Shown here in pieces: positions 1-8,905 of a stretch of DNA of 64,000 nucleotides. Positions within the stretch are counted from its first letter, which is position 1, and each line of letters starts with the position of its first letter. Under the pieces are notes generated by a model. That model saw only the letters and a list, made by a program, of their open reading frames with translations. It had not been told where the DNA came from and ran no database searches. Origin of the DNA: an uncultured Butyricicoccus sp. (GTDB lineage: Bacteria; Bacillota; Clostridia; Oscillospirales; Butyricicoccaceae); assembly GCF_944381005.1 (NCBI RefSeq), contig NZ_CALWJM010000002.1, positions 124,001 through 188,000 on the forward strand. Reading direction: 5' to 3'. Both the position numbers and the translations under genes were made by a program.

Positions 1-1
1 C

Positions 2-826
2 ATCGCGCTGGGGTACACGATGGTTTACGGCATCGCAAAAATGCTGAACTTCGCGCACGGCGACGTCATTATGGTAGGCGCATACATATCCTTCTGCACA
101 ACAAGTTATCTCGGCCTGTCTCCGCTGGTGTCGGTGCTGCTGGCGATTGTAGTCTGCACCGTGCTGGGCATCGGTATCGAACGGCTGGCCTACAAGCCCT
201 TGCGTCAGGCACCCGCGCTCGCCGTCCTTATCACGGCAATCGGTGTGTCCTACTTCCTGCAAAATGCAGCCCTGCTTATCTGGGGTTCCAGCTCTAAAAC
301 CTTTTCGTCGGTTGTGGGCGACTGGTCGGTCAAGCTGTTTGACGGGCAACTGACCATCACCGGTGTCACCATCGTCACCGTTTTGGCCTGCGTTATTATC
401 ATGGTCGCTCTGACCCTGTTTACCACAAAAACCAAAATGGGTACTGCTATGCGCGCGGTATCCGAGGACAAGGGCGCGGCGCAGCTCATGGGCATCAGCG
501 TCAACGGAACTATTTCGCTGACCTTTGCCATCGGCTCCGGCCTTGCCGCTATCGCGGGCGTGCTGCTGTGCTCGGCATACCCCATGCTCATGCCCACGAC
601 CGGTTCTATGCCCGGTATCAAGGCATTTACCGCGGCAGTCTTTGGCGGCATCGGCTCGATTCCGGGCGCGATGATTGGCGGCATCCTGCTCGGCATCATC
701 GAAATCTTCGCCAAAGCCTATATCTCCACCCAGCTTTCTGACGCGGTGGTGTTTGCCGTTCTGATTGTCGTGCTGCTGGTCAAGCCTGACGGCTTACTGG
801 GCAAGCACAAGAGCGAGAAAGTGTGA
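2..826 (+). CDS. livH: Branched-chain amino acid ABC transporter permease LivH (5' truncated by window edge)
   Basis: Inner-membrane permease of the LIV-type ABC importer for leucine, isoleucine and valine. The frame is open to the first base of the window: the residues before the first ATG (IALGYT) already belong to the family, so the true start lies upstream and the ATG at position 20 is internal. The motif MLNFAHGD, typical of LivH, lies near the visible start, followed by several hydrophobic segments and a glycine-rich C-terminal part (AAVFGGIGSIPGAMIGG) that is the family's EAA-like loop. It is followed 10 bp downstream by livM, then livG and livF, in one operon; the binding protein gene is presumably outside the window. 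Confidence is high for the family; the exact substrate is inferred. Confidence 0.93.
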   Translation: MALGYTMVYGIAKMLNFAHGDVIMVGAYISFCTTSYLGLSPLVSVLLAIVVCTVLGIGIERLAYKPLRQAPALAVLITAIGVSYFLQNAALLIWGSSSKTFSSVVGDWSVKLFDGQLTITGVTIVTVLACVIIMVALTLFTTKTKMGTAMRAVSEDKGAAQLMGISVNGTISLTFAIGSGLAAIAGVLLCSAYPMLMPTTGSMPGIKAFTAAVFGGIGSIPGAMIGGILLGIIEIFAKAYISTQLSDAVVFAVLIVVLLVKPDGLLGKHKSEKV

Positions 827-836
827 GGTGAGCCAA

Positions 837-1889
837 ATGAAACAATCTCGAACTTTATTGGCAGACAAGCGCGACAGCGTGATTTCGTTCGGCATCGTCA
901 TCATTGCCTTTGTGCTCGTGCAGATTCTGATTTTGACCGGCAATATCTCCTCGTCGCTCAAAGGCCAGCTTGTCCCCATCTGCGCCTATATTATTATGGC
1001 CGTTTCGCTCAACCTGACCGTCGGTATCTTGGGTGAACTGTCGCTCGGTCATGCCGGCTTTATGTCGGTCGGTGCCTTTTCGGGCATCGTCGCCACCACC
1101 AGCCTTGCCGAAGCCATTCCCTTCGCCCCGCTGCGTTTGGCAGTTGCTATGGTCATCGGTGGCCTGTGTGCCGCCGTTGCCGGTGTCATCGTCGGTGTGC
1201 CGGTACTGCGCCTCAAGGGTGACTACCTCGCCATTGTCACACTGGCATTTGGTGAAATCATCAAAAATATCGTCGGCGTGCTGTACGTCGGCGTGGACGG
1301 CAAGGGCTTGCACTTCGGCCTGATTGAGCAGGGCTTCACGCTCGAAGAAGGCGGCAAAATGATTATCAACGGCCCAATGGGTGTCAGCGGCGTCACCAAG
1401 ATTTCCACTTTCACTTCGGGCTTCGTCCTCATTCTGGTTACGCTGTTCATCCTGCTCAACCTCATCCACAGCCGTACCGGCCGCGCTATCATGTCGGTAC
1501 GCGACAACCAGATTGCCGCCGAAAGCATCGGCATCTCGGTCACCCGCTACAAACTGCTCGCTTTCGTCATCTCGGCAGCTTTCGCGGGCATGGCGGGCAC
1601 ACTGTATGCCATGAACTTCTCGACCGTCACCGCCGCCAAATTCGACTTTAACACCTCCATTCTGATTCTGGTATTCGTCGTTCTGGGCGGTCTGGGCAAC
1701 ATCTGGGGTTCCATCATTGCCGCCGCTCTGCTGACCGTACTGCCCGAACTGCTGCGCGCGGTCAACGATTACCGTATGCTCATCTATGCAATCCTGCTCA
1801 TCGTCATGATGATTTTCAACAACTCCGGCATCAAAACCCGCCTGCTCGAAAAGCGCGCGGCGCGTAAAGCCAGCAAGGAGGGCGTATAA
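837..1889 (+). CDS. livM: Branched-chain amino acid ABC transporter permease LivM
   Basis: Second membrane permease of the LIV-type importer, pairing with LivH to form the transport channel. The protein is 350 residues with about nine hydrophobic segments; the family motifs LSLGHAGFMSVGAFSG and VLGGLGNIWGSIIAAALL are present. I chose the ATG at 837 because it follows a GTGAGGTGAG ribosome site and starts just after the livH stop; an in-frame start at 765 would overlap livH heavily and add a non-family N-terminus. The C-terminus is basic. It sits 2 bp before livG, so translation is probably coupled. Usual LivM proteins are 300-420 residues, so length is normal. Confidence 0.93.
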   Translation: MKQSRTLLADKRDSVISFGIVIIAFVLVQILILTGNISSSLKGQLVPICAYIIMAVSLNLTVGILGELSLGHAGFMSVGAFSGIVATTSLAEAIPFAPLRLAVAMVIGGLCAAVAGVIVGVPVLRLKGDYLAIVTLAFGEIIKNIVGVLYVGVDGKGLHFGLIEQGFTLEEGGKMIINGPMGVSGVTKISTFTSGFVLILVTLFILLNLIHSRTGRAIMSVRDNQIAAESIGISVTRYKLLAFVISAAFAGMAGTLYAMNFSTVTAAKFDFNTSILILVFVVLGGLGNIWGSIIAAALLTVLPELLRAVNDYRMLIYAILLIVMMIFNNSGIKTRLLEKRAARKASKEGV

Positions 1890-1891
1890 CT

Positions 1892-2650
1892 ATGGCTATG
1901 TTGGAAGTAACCAAGCTGGGCATCTCGTTCGGCGGTCTGCGCGCCGTCGATGACCTGTCCATGTCCATCGAAAAAGGCGGCCTCGTCGGTCTTATCGGCC
2001 CCAACGGTGCGGGCAAAACTACCGCTTTTAATATGCTGACCGGCGTTTACCGCCCCACAGACGGCGGTATCCGTCTGGACGGTGAAAACCTCGTCGGCAA
2101 AAAACCGCACGACATCTGTAAACTGGGCGTGGCGCGTACCTTCCAGAACATCCGCCTGTTCCCCAAGCTGTCGGTACTGGACAACGTAAAGGTTGGCCTG
2201 CACAATCAGGTGCGCTATTCGCTGCTCGAAAGTATGCTGCATCTGGGCAGTTATCGCGCCAAAGAACAGGAAATGGACCGCAAAGCGCTGGAAATCCTCA
2301 AAGTATTCGACCTCGACCACGAAGCCTATGGACTGGCGGCAAACCTGCCCTACGGCAAACAGCGCAAACTAGAAATCGCCCGCGCACTGGCGACCGAGCC
2401 CAAATTGCTGCTGCTCGACGAACCGGCAGCCGGCATGAACCCCAACGAGACCGGAGAACTCATGGAGACTATCGGTTTGGTGCGCGAAAAGTATGGCGTA
2501 ACCATCCTGTTGATTGAACACGACATGAAACTGGTACAAGGCATTTGCGAATACTTGTATGTACTCAACTTTGGACGGTTGCTCGCACAAGGCTCCCCAA
2601 AAGAGGTACTCAATGACCCGGCGGTCATCAAGGCCTATCTGGGCGACTAA
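1892..2650 (+). CDS. livG: Branched-chain amino acid ABC transporter ATP-binding protein LivG
   Basis: Cytoplasmic ATPase of the LIV importer, 252 residues, the usual family length. Walker A is GPNGAGKTT (residues 36-44), the signature region reads LPYGKQRKLEIARAL in place of LSGGQ as is usual for LivG, and Walker B is LLLLDEPAAGMNP. The LivG-specific stretch after the Q-loop (VARTFQNIRLFPKLSVLDNV) is present. A second in-frame ATG lies two codons in, so the exact start could be 1892 or 1898. It is the third visible gene of the liv operon and partners with LivF to form the ATPase pair that drives uptake through LivHM. Confidence 0.94.
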   Translation: MAMLEVTKLGISFGGLRAVDDLSMSIEKGGLVGLIGPNGAGKTTAFNMLTGVYRPTDGGIRLDGENLVGKKPHDICKLGVARTFQNIRLFPKLSVLDNVKVGLHNQVRYSLLESMLHLGSYRAKEQEMDRKALEILKVFDLDHEAYGLAANLPYGKQRKLEIARALATEPKLLLLDEPAAGMNPNETGELMETIGLVREKYGVTILLIEHDMKLVQGICEYLYVLNFGRLLAQGSPKEVLNDPAVIKAYLGD

Positions 2651-2664
2651 AGGAGGGCTTTTAT

Positions 2665-3375
2665 ATGGCAATGCTTACCGTAGAAAATCTGAATGTCTAT
2701 TACGGCATGATTCATGCACTCAAAGATGTATCCTTTCACGTTGACCAGGGCGAAATCGTCGCCCTCATCGGCGCAAACGGTGCGGGCAAAACCACAACGC
2801 TGCACACGGTCAGCGGTATGCTTCCCGCGAAGTCCGGTTCGGTGCAGTTTGAAGGCCGCGAAATCGTCAAGACCCCCGGTCACCAAATCGTCAAGCTGGG
2901 CATGTCCCATGTGCCCGAAGGCCGCCGCGTCTTTTCCGAACTCACCGTTTACGAGAACCTCAAAATGGGCGCCTATACCCGCCGCGACAAAGCCGAAATC
3001 GCCCAAACCTTGGAAATGGTTTATGAGCGCTTCCCACGCCTGAAAGAGCGTACCCGCCAGCTTGCGGGCACGCTGTCGGGCGGTGAACAACAAATGCTCG
3101 CGATGGGTCGCGCACTCATGGCACACCCCAAAATCCTGCTGATGGATGAACCGTCTATGGGTCTGTCTCCGCTGTTCGTCGGTGAGATTTTCAAAATCAT
3201 CGAGGAAGTCAACAAACAGGGCGTAACCGTGCTGCTGGTCGAGCAGAACGCAAAAAAAGCGCTGTCCATCGCCCACCGCGCCTATGTCCTCGAAACCGGT
3301 AAAATCGTGCAGGAAGGCAAGGCAAGCGACCTGCTCAACGATGAGTCCATCAAGAAAGCCTATCTGGGCGAATAA
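2665..3375 (+). CDS. livF: Branched-chain amino acid ABC transporter ATP-binding protein LivF
   Basis: Second ATPase of the LIV importer, 236 residues. Walker A is GANGAGKTT, the signature is LSGGEQQMLAMGRAL and Walker B is ILLMDEPSMGLSP; SHVPEGRRVFSELTV is characteristic of LivF. The start at 2665 is preceded by AAAGGAGGG with good spacing. It is the last gene of the operon; the next gene on the same strand has its own promoter-like sequence. Confidence in the function is high, with substrate range (Leu/Ile/Val or other amides) inferred only from the family. Confidence 0.94.
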   Translation: MAMLTVENLNVYYGMIHALKDVSFHVDQGEIVALIGANGAGKTTTLHTVSGMLPAKSGSVQFEGREIVKTPGHQIVKLGMSHVPEGRRVFSELTVYENLKMGAYTRRDKAEIAQTLEMVYERFPRLKERTRQLAGTLSGGEQQMLAMGRALMAHPKILLMDEPSMGLSPLFVGEIFKIIEEVNKQGVTVLLVEQNAKKALSIAHRAYVLETGKIVQEGKASDLLNDESIKKAYLGE

Positions 3376-3381
3376 ATCGCC

Positions 3382-3410
3382 TTGCGGCGTGCGCCGTATC
3401 CTGTTACAAT
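3382..3410 (+). promoter_or_regulatory. Promoter of the cytidylate-kinase-like gene
   Basis: TTGCGG at 3382, a 17-bp spacer and TACAAT at 3405 lie between livF and the following gene, giving it a likely independent start. Confidence 0.5.
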
Positions 3411-3444
3411 AAAGAAAAGGACACACCAAAGGGGGCTTGTCTTT

Positions 3445-4077
3445 ATGGAAAAAACCATCATCACCATCGCCCGGCAATATGGCAGCGGCGGCCGTACCGT
3501 CGGCAAAATGCTCGCCGAACGCATGGGTATCCCGTTCTATGACCGCCAAATCATCGAAATGGCTGCCGAGGACAGCGGTATCAACGCCGCTCTGTTCCAC
3601 GACGAGCAGAAACCGCACAGTCTGCGCTCCCTGCTCAAAGGCGGCTATCAGGGCAACCGTCTGCTTTCGCCCGAAAGCGCCGGATTTACCAAGGATGACA
3701 ACCTGTTCAACTACCAAGCCAAAATCATCCGTCAACTGGCAGACGAGGGTTCGTGCGTGTTGATTGGCCGCTGTGCCGACTACATCCTGCGCGACCAGCC
3801 CGACGTTGTGCGCGTGTTCGTTCATGCTCCGGCTGACTTCTGCTTGCAGGAGGCCATGAAGGTCAACAGCCTGCCCGAACGCGATGTCGAACGCCTCATT
3901 GTCAAAACCGACGACTATCGCGCACGGTACTACAAATACTACACCGGACAGGAATGGAAAGACGCGCGCAACTATGACCTGTCGCTGAACAGCGCAAAGC
4001 TGGGCTTTGACGGTACGGTGGAAGCTATCTTAGCTTACATCGAAGTGCGCAAAAAGTTCGACCCGGCGCACGCATAA
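3445..4077 (+). CDS. Cytidylate kinase-like family protein
   Basis: A 210-residue P-loop protein of the cytidylate kinase-like family (the AAA_26/PF13189 group common in Firmicutes). The N-terminus TIITIARQYGSGGRTVGK carries the glycine-rich nucleotide-binding loop, followed by a long helical region and a basic segment (YRARYYKYYTGQEWKDARNY) resembling the lid of nucleoside monophosphate kinases. The start at 3445 follows GGGGG with short spacing; an upstream in-frame start at 3382 would encode a non-conserved extension. True CMP kinase activity is not assured: this paralogous group is often found beside canonical cmk, and its substrate is unknown. It is monocistronic, with its own promoter and a strong terminator. 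Confidence 0.8.
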   Translation: MEKTIITIARQYGSGGRTVGKMLAERMGIPFYDRQIIEMAAEDSGINAALFHDEQKPHSLRSLLKGGYQGNRLLSPESAGFTKDDNLFNYQAKIIRQLADEGSCVLIGRCADYILRDQPDVVRVFVHAPADFCLQEAMKVNSLPERDVERLIVKTDDYRARYYKYYTGQEWKDARNYDLSLNSAKLGFDGTVEAILAYIEVRKKFDPAHA

Positions 4078-4097
4078 CCCCTAAACCTTACATTCAA

Positions 4098-4131
4098 AAA
4101 CCGCCTGCCATATGGCAGGCGGTTTTACTCT
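4098..4131 (+). terminator. Rho-independent terminator of the kinase-like gene
   Basis: Perfect 10-bp stem CCGCCTGCCA/TGGCAGGCGG with a 2-nt loop, then TTTTACTCTCTTTT. Confidence 0.85.
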
Positions 4132-4150
4132 CTTTTATGCTCATAGGCTC

Positions 4151-4186
4151 AAAAAAGAAAGCGGTCAGCTTTGTGCTGACCGCTTT
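4151..4186 (-). terminator. Terminator of the SLH surface protein gene
   Basis: Stem AAAGCGGTCAGC/GCTGACCGCTTT with loop TTTGT, followed on the minus strand by TTTCTTTTTT. It lies just 10 bp beyond the SLH stop codon. Confidence 0.85.
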
Positions 4187-4196
4187 GTGCTTGGTT

Positions 4197-6794
4197 TTAC
4201 TTGCTCTGATAGGTAATGAAACTCTGCATAATCTGTGCAACCTGCACGCGGGATGCCTGACCCTTGGGGTTCATGTCGTTCGCGCCGTCGCCGTTCAAAA
4301 TGCCGTTTTCTGTCGCCCATGTCATCGCATCTACTGCGTAGCTGCTGACCTGTGCGGCATCGTTAAATGCGCTCAGATTGCCCGAAGTGGCTGGGCTGCC
4401 CGCATAGCGGTACAGCATGGTCACAAGCTGCTCACGGGTCATGGTGCCGGTCGGGTTGGAGCCATCCGAAATACCCTGCGCAACCGCCCAATCCAATCCT
4501 GCCTGATACCAGTTTGCACCGGTCTGGGTGGTGCCTGCACCGTCGAAACGTGCCAGCACCGTCCAAATCATAGCGCGATTCATACTTTGATTGGGGCTGA
4601 ACGTATTGTCACCTGTGCCGGAAAACAGCTCGCGGCTGGTTGCAAACGCAACCGCGTCCGCCTGCCATCCACTTGCCGGAACATCGGCAAAGCTCTTGCT
4701 GTTGTCCACAATCTTCACGGTATCCCCATCGCTCAGCGCAACCTGTACGCCGTCGCTGGTAGTCAGGCTGGTCTTTATCACTTCTTCGGTACCGTCTGCC
4801 TTGACCAATACCGCAACCGTGCCCGCGGTCACGCTCTTTACTGGAATTTCAACCGAAACGGTCTTACCTGCCGGTAGGTCTACTGTAACCGTCGGCGCAC
4901 TTTCGCTGTCGGAAGTCGCCCGCACGCTGGGCATGGGCAGTGCAACTGCTTCGCCATTGTCAGCCGCTGTATTAACGACGCTGCTGGGCAGTTCCACACT
5001 TACCTCCGTCTTGCCGTTTTCATCTACCGTGGTCTTGGACGAAGTGCCATCCTTGTTGTCAATGGTCGTCACGCTCGAACCGTCCGGATTTTCAACCGTC
5101 TTGGTCTTGTTGCCGTCCGCGTCGGTCGTGGTCGTGGTTACGGTACCATCCTTCTTGGTTTCGATAACTTCCTTGGAGCCGTCCTTGTACTTGGTCGTCT
5201 CGGTCACCGTACCGTTAGAGCTGGTCACAGTCGTTGTGGTCGAACCGTCAGAATTTTCGGTTGTCTCGGTCTTATTGCCAGTCGAAGAACTGCCCGACGA
5301 AGAACCGCTGGACGAACCGCCGCTGCTAGAACCACCGCTATCTTTTTGAATGGTATATGTCGCAGTTGCAACCGGACTGCTATCCCCATCCAAGTTATAC
5401 GCAATCGCCTTAAGCGTCATCGAACTGCTTACGACAATCGGCTGGCTGTACTGCGTGCTGTTCATCGTAGGTTCACTGCCATCGGTCGTATAATAAATCA
5501 CCGCGTCTGGCGTGTCGGTTGTAATCGTAACATTTTGTGCCGAAGTGTATGTACCACCAACCGGCGAGAATACCGGCGGTTTTACTGTGTAAATCGTGTA
5601 GGTTGCACTTGTAGTATCGCTTATCAAGTTATTTTTGACCGCAATCGCCTTCAATGTTGTCGTCGCGTTCACTGCAATCGGGTCTGTGTATACCGTACTT
5701 TCGGTTGTCGGCTCGGTTCCATCAGTCGTGTAATAAATCACCGCGTCCGGTGCATCGCTTGTAATCTCAACCGTTTGCGGTGTATCATACTCGCCCCCCT
5801 CAACCGAAAAGCGCGGCGCTTCCGGATTCAACGCCCGATTCCATTCACTCAAATCTGCTACAATACCGGGTGCATTGAGGTTTTCCTGCGCAGCCGTAAC
5901 ATCAATGCCCTGTGCTTCCAAGAATGCAAACGCCTGTAACGCCTGTGCTATCGAGTCTTCATTGTCCAACAACATCACATCATCAGAAAAGGTCTGCTGT
6001 GCACCCAGCTCGGCGCACCCTTTGAGGAACATTGCAATCTGCCCATTGGATGCGGCAGCATCGGGATGGAAGCCGCTGCCATCACCGTATCCCCGTACAA
6101 CACCCAATTCCTCAAAGAACTTAATCGCCTGCTGTTCTTCCTCTGTACAAACGGCAATATCAGGCAATTTTGTTTCAAAATCCTCGCTCACTTTATCCTG
6201 CAACGGGCTGTCCTTGTAGTTCTCATAGGTCTCCATGAGCATATCTACACGGCTGACACCATCTGCAAAACCGCTGAAATCTGCCGAATCATATCTGGCA
6301 ATGAGTGCATTGACCGCCCCAATCGTGACACTGCCATTCGGATTAAATAATGTTCCGCCGTCTGTGCCTTGCAGAATGCCCGCAGCCGTCAGCGCATGAA
6401 TGGCAGGGGTATACCAGTGCCCTATTTCCACATCTTTATAGGAGACTTCTGCCGCTTTTGGATTGCTTTTACAGCCGGTTGCGCGCCAGAGTACAACAGC
6501 TGCCTGAGCGCGTGTCACTTTACCGTTCGGATTAAACTCCGTAGGGGATGTGCCGCTTAAAATCCCCGCCGAAGCCAGCGCATTGATAGCGTTCTGTTGT
6601 TCCTCTGTGCAGTCGCCGATATCTTCAAATTCCGATTGCTGCCCGCCCGACTGAGGAAATTTTTCATAAATTGCTTGCGCCAGTTGTGCGCGGGTGATGG
6701 GGTCGGCATCATCTCGCGCAAAAGCCGTTGTCGTGGGAAGCAATCCGACCATTAGTGCGAATACCACCATCATACTGAGTATTCGTTTTTTCAT
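4197..6794 (-). CDS. Secreted SLH-domain surface protein with two chitobiase-C (CHB_HEX_C) repeats
   Basis: An 865-residue exported protein if started at the ATG at 6794. Residues 1-26 form a signal peptide (MKKRILSMMVVFALMVGLLP, then an AFA cleavage site). Two SLH-like modules follow (DITRAQ..., NPNGKVTRAQAAVVLWRATG), then a helical spacer, two tandem beta modules each with IYYTTDG(T/S)EPT (CHB_HEX_C type), a Gly/Ser linker, a run of Thr-rich DGS/DGT repeats, and three C-terminal SLH modules (FADVP..., VTMLYRYAG). It is probably anchored in the cell wall. The gene has no promoter or spaced ribosome site of its own: its frame continues without a stop from the truncated dus gene upstream, and GGAGA lies only 2 nt from the ATG. 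It is either translated as a fusion or has lost its control region. Confidence 0.85.
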   Translation of the reverse strand: MKKRILSMMVVFALMVGLLPTTTAFARDDADPITRAQLAQAIYEKFPQSGGQQSEFEDIGDCTEEQQNAINALASAGILSGTSPTEFNPNGKVTRAQAAVVLWRATGCKSNPKAAEVSYKDVEIGHWYTPAIHALTAAGILQGTDGGTLFNPNGSVTIGAVNALIARYDSADFSGFADGVSRVDMLMETYENYKDSPLQDKVSEDFETKLPDIAVCTEEEQQAIKFFEELGVVRGYGDGSGFHPDAAASNGQIAMFLKGCAELGAQQTFSDDVMLLDNEDSIAQALQAFAFLEAQGIDVTAAQENLNAPGIVADLSEWNRALNPEAPRFSVEGGEYDTPQTVEITSDAPDAVIYYTTDGTEPTTESTVYTDPIAVNATTTLKAIAVKNNLISDTTSATYTIYTVKPPVFSPVGGTYTSAQNVTITTDTPDAVIYYTTDGSEPTMNSTQYSQPIVVSSSMTLKAIAYNLDGDSSPVATATYTIQKDSGGSSSGGSSSGSSSGSSSTGNKTETTENSDGSTTTTVTSSNGTVTETTKYKDGSKEVIETKKDGTVTTTTTDADGNKTKTVENPDGSSVTTIDNKDGTSSKTTVDENGKTEVSVELPSSVVNTAADNGEAVALPMPSVRATSDSESAPTVTVDLPAGKTVSVEIPVKSVTAGTVAVLVKADGTEEVIKTSLTTSDGVQVALSDGDTVKIVDNSKSFADVPASGWQADAVAFATSRELFSGTGDNTFSPNQSMNRAMIWTVLARFDGAGTTQTGANWYQAGLDWAVAQGISDGSNPTGTMTREQLVTMLYRYAGSPATSGNLSAFNDAAQVSSYAVDAMTWATENGILNGDGANDMNPKGQASRVQVAQIMQSFITYQSK

Positions 6795-7379
6795 TTCTCC
6801 GTTATAACACACCGGATGGCGACAGGCTTCGAGCGCCTGCCCAAACGCCTGCCAATCGGCATGGCCATTGTAAAAATCTTGCTGCACACGCGGGTGAATG
6901 ATGACTTCGGAAAGCGGATACCGGTTATAAACTTCCAGAATTGCCGCAAACTCCTCGGTCTGTTCCAATCCCAACCGCGTTTTCACCGAAATTTTTCGGT
7001 CAAAGCCCTTGCAAACCGCTTCCAAAAAGCGGTCGAGCGCGTCCACGTCCGCCAACATGCCCGCGCCCTTGCGCTTGACCACGACCGTGCCCGACGGACA
7101 GCCAAAATTGAAATTAACTTCCCCATATCCCTGCTGCCCAAGCACCGAAAGTGCCCAAAGCGCATGTTCTGCATGATTGGTCAGCAACTGCGGCACCACG
7201 CACAATCCGGCATTGTGCGCGGGCAGTACATCATTTTTTTCGCGTGCGGTCAATTTATAGGTCTGATTGGGCGTTAAAAACGGCGTGAAATAGCGGTCTG
7301 CTGCCCCGAACCACTTGGCATGTGCATTGCGGAACCGGTATCCGGTAATCCCCTCCAACGGTGCAAAGGATAACTGCAT
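6795..7379 (-). pseudogene. dus: tRNA-dihydrouridine synthase, 3' end replaced by SLH gene
   Basis: The first 195 residues of a Dus-family flavoenzyme that reduces uridine in tRNA. The start at 7379 follows GGGGAGGA with 9-nt spacing. Family landmarks are MQLSFAPLEGITGYRFRNAH, the active-site region NFNFGCPSG (catalytic Cys 94), KRKGAGMLAD, VKTRLGLE and IHPRVQQDFYNGHADW, ending at HPVCYNGE. Normal Dus proteins are about 310-340 residues; here the last FMN-barrel strands and the whole helical tRNA-binding domain are missing. The frame runs straight into the signal peptide of the SLH protein with no stop. No remnant of the lost 3' part lies downstream of the SLH gene. Loss of function is expected because the C-terminal tRNA-binding part is absent. 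Confidence 0.85.
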
Positions 7380-7402
7380 GGTGTGTTGTCCTCCCCATCC
7401 GC

Positions 7403-8905
7403 TCATTGCCGCAAGGTCTGGATATCATCCAGAATTTTTTGCCGCATATCGTCAAACAACAGCGCCTGATTGTGCCGGAAATAGGCTTCACACCCGCAGG
7501 TTTGAATGTACCATGCCGTGTAAAAATTCGCGGTCAGCTCGGTCGCAAACAGCACCATCTCCTGACTGTCCCCAAGCGCCTGTTCCAAAAATGCAAAGGT
7601 GTGGTCGAGTGCCTGCCCCGCCGCCGTCACCGCCTGCGCACGGCGGTCGGTCTGCTGTGCAAACGCCCCCTTGACCGCCTCAAATGCGGTTTCTTGCGCA
7701 TCGCCCGCGGTCTGTGCCGCGGTGCGGTACTGCTCCAGCAATGCAATCTCCTGCTGTAACTGGTGCCGCGTCTCGGCATCCAGTGTGCCCGCTGTGCGCC
7801 CCGTCGCAAGTGCCTGCATCCGCTCTTGCTCTATCGTGGCCAGCGTGGTCGCAACTGGCGCGGTCGTCATCGCGCCCTTTACGCGGGTCAAATCGGCGTA
7901 CACCGCATCGGTCAGGCGGTCATCCCGCCATGCAAGCCGCGCAAGCTCGCTCAGGCGCGACAACAGCAGCCCCAAAACACTTAATTTTTCGTCAAACGGT
8001 GCAGCCGCCAATTCAGAAGCACGAACCGCTTCCCACTGTCCCTGTACAATCTCATCCACGCGGTACACACGCTGGTATTTGCGGTACAGCTCCAAATAGT
8101 TTGCAAACTCCTTGGCAATGCGCGGCAGCTGAATATACTGCCCTATCACCTCGCGGTCAACCGGCAAATCCAACGCTTCATAAGTGGTCAGCAGCGCCGA
8201 CAAGTCCTCCCAGCCGCGTGCCGTTGCAAATTGCAGTCCGTCCGCCGACGGCTCCACGCGGTAAAAATGGTCTTTGCGAATGTCCAGATAGGTTATCACC
8301 GCGCCGTGCAAGCCGCGCTGATAGGCGTATTCCTTCCAAACCCCAAAGTCTTCCTGCACGTCAATGCGCTTGACGCGGTCGAGCGTTACCACGTCGAACT
8401 CCCGCACCGACTTGTTATACTCCGGCGGATTGCCCGCCGCCACAATGACCCAGCCATCGGGCAACCGCTGGTTGCCAAAAGTCTTGCACTGCAAAAATTG
8501 CAACATCATGGGCGTAAGTGTTTCAGAGATACAGTTGATTTCATCCAAAAACAAAATGCCCTCGCGCACGCCGGTGCGCTCCATGAGCTGATGCACCGAA
8601 GCCAGAATTTCGCTCATGGTGTACGATGTGACCGCGTATTCCTGCCCGTCGTAGGTGTGATGGTCGATATAGGGCAGTCCAAGCGCACTCTGTCTGGTGT
8701 GATGGGTCAGCGTATACGCAACCAGTCCCACACCGGTTTCCGCCGCTATCTGCTCCATAATCTGAGTCTTACCGATGCCCGGCGGCCCCATCAGCAACAC
8801 CGGACGCTGCCGTATCGGCGGAATCCGGTATTCCCCAAATTCATCCCGCGCCAGATAGGCGCGCAAGGTGTTTGTAATCTCCTGTTTGGCTCGTTTAATA
8901 TTCAT
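7403..8905 (-). CDS. MoxR-type AAA ATPase
   Basis: A 500-residue AAA+ ATPase of the MoxR group. Walker A is GPPGIGKT (40-47), Walker B is GILFLDEINC (about 116-125) and the sensor-1 region is VIVAAGNPPEYNKS; the second half is helical and glutamine-rich. MoxR ATPases act as chaperones with VWA-domain partners, often inserting metals or remodelling complexes. That partner is encoded immediately upstream: the VWA gene ends inside this gene's start (ATGA overlap at 8902-8905). It is longer than a typical MoxR (about 330 residues), the extra length being the C-terminal helical region. The client is unknown. Confidence 0.85.
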   Translation of the reverse strand: MNIKRAKQEITNTLRAYLARDEFGEYRIPPIRQRPVLLMGPPGIGKTQIMEQIAAETGVGLVAYTLTHHTRQSALGLPYIDHHTYDGQEYAVTSYTMSEILASVHQLMERTGVREGILFLDEINCISETLTPMMLQFLQCKTFGNQRLPDGWVIVAAGNPPEYNKSVREFDVVTLDRVKRIDVQEDFGVWKEYAYQRGLHGAVITYLDIRKDHFYRVEPSADGLQFATARGWEDLSALLTTYEALDLPVDREVIGQYIQLPRIAKEFANYLELYRKYQRVYRVDEIVQGQWEAVRASELAAAPFDEKLSVLGLLLSRLSELARLAWRDDRLTDAVYADLTRVKGAMTTAPVATTLATIEQERMQALATGRTAGTLDAETRHQLQQEIALLEQYRTAAQTAGDAQETAFEAVKGAFAQQTDRRAQAVTAAGQALDHTFAFLEQALGDSQEMVLFATELTANFYTAWYIQTCGCEAYFRHNQALLFDDMRQKILDDIQTLRQ

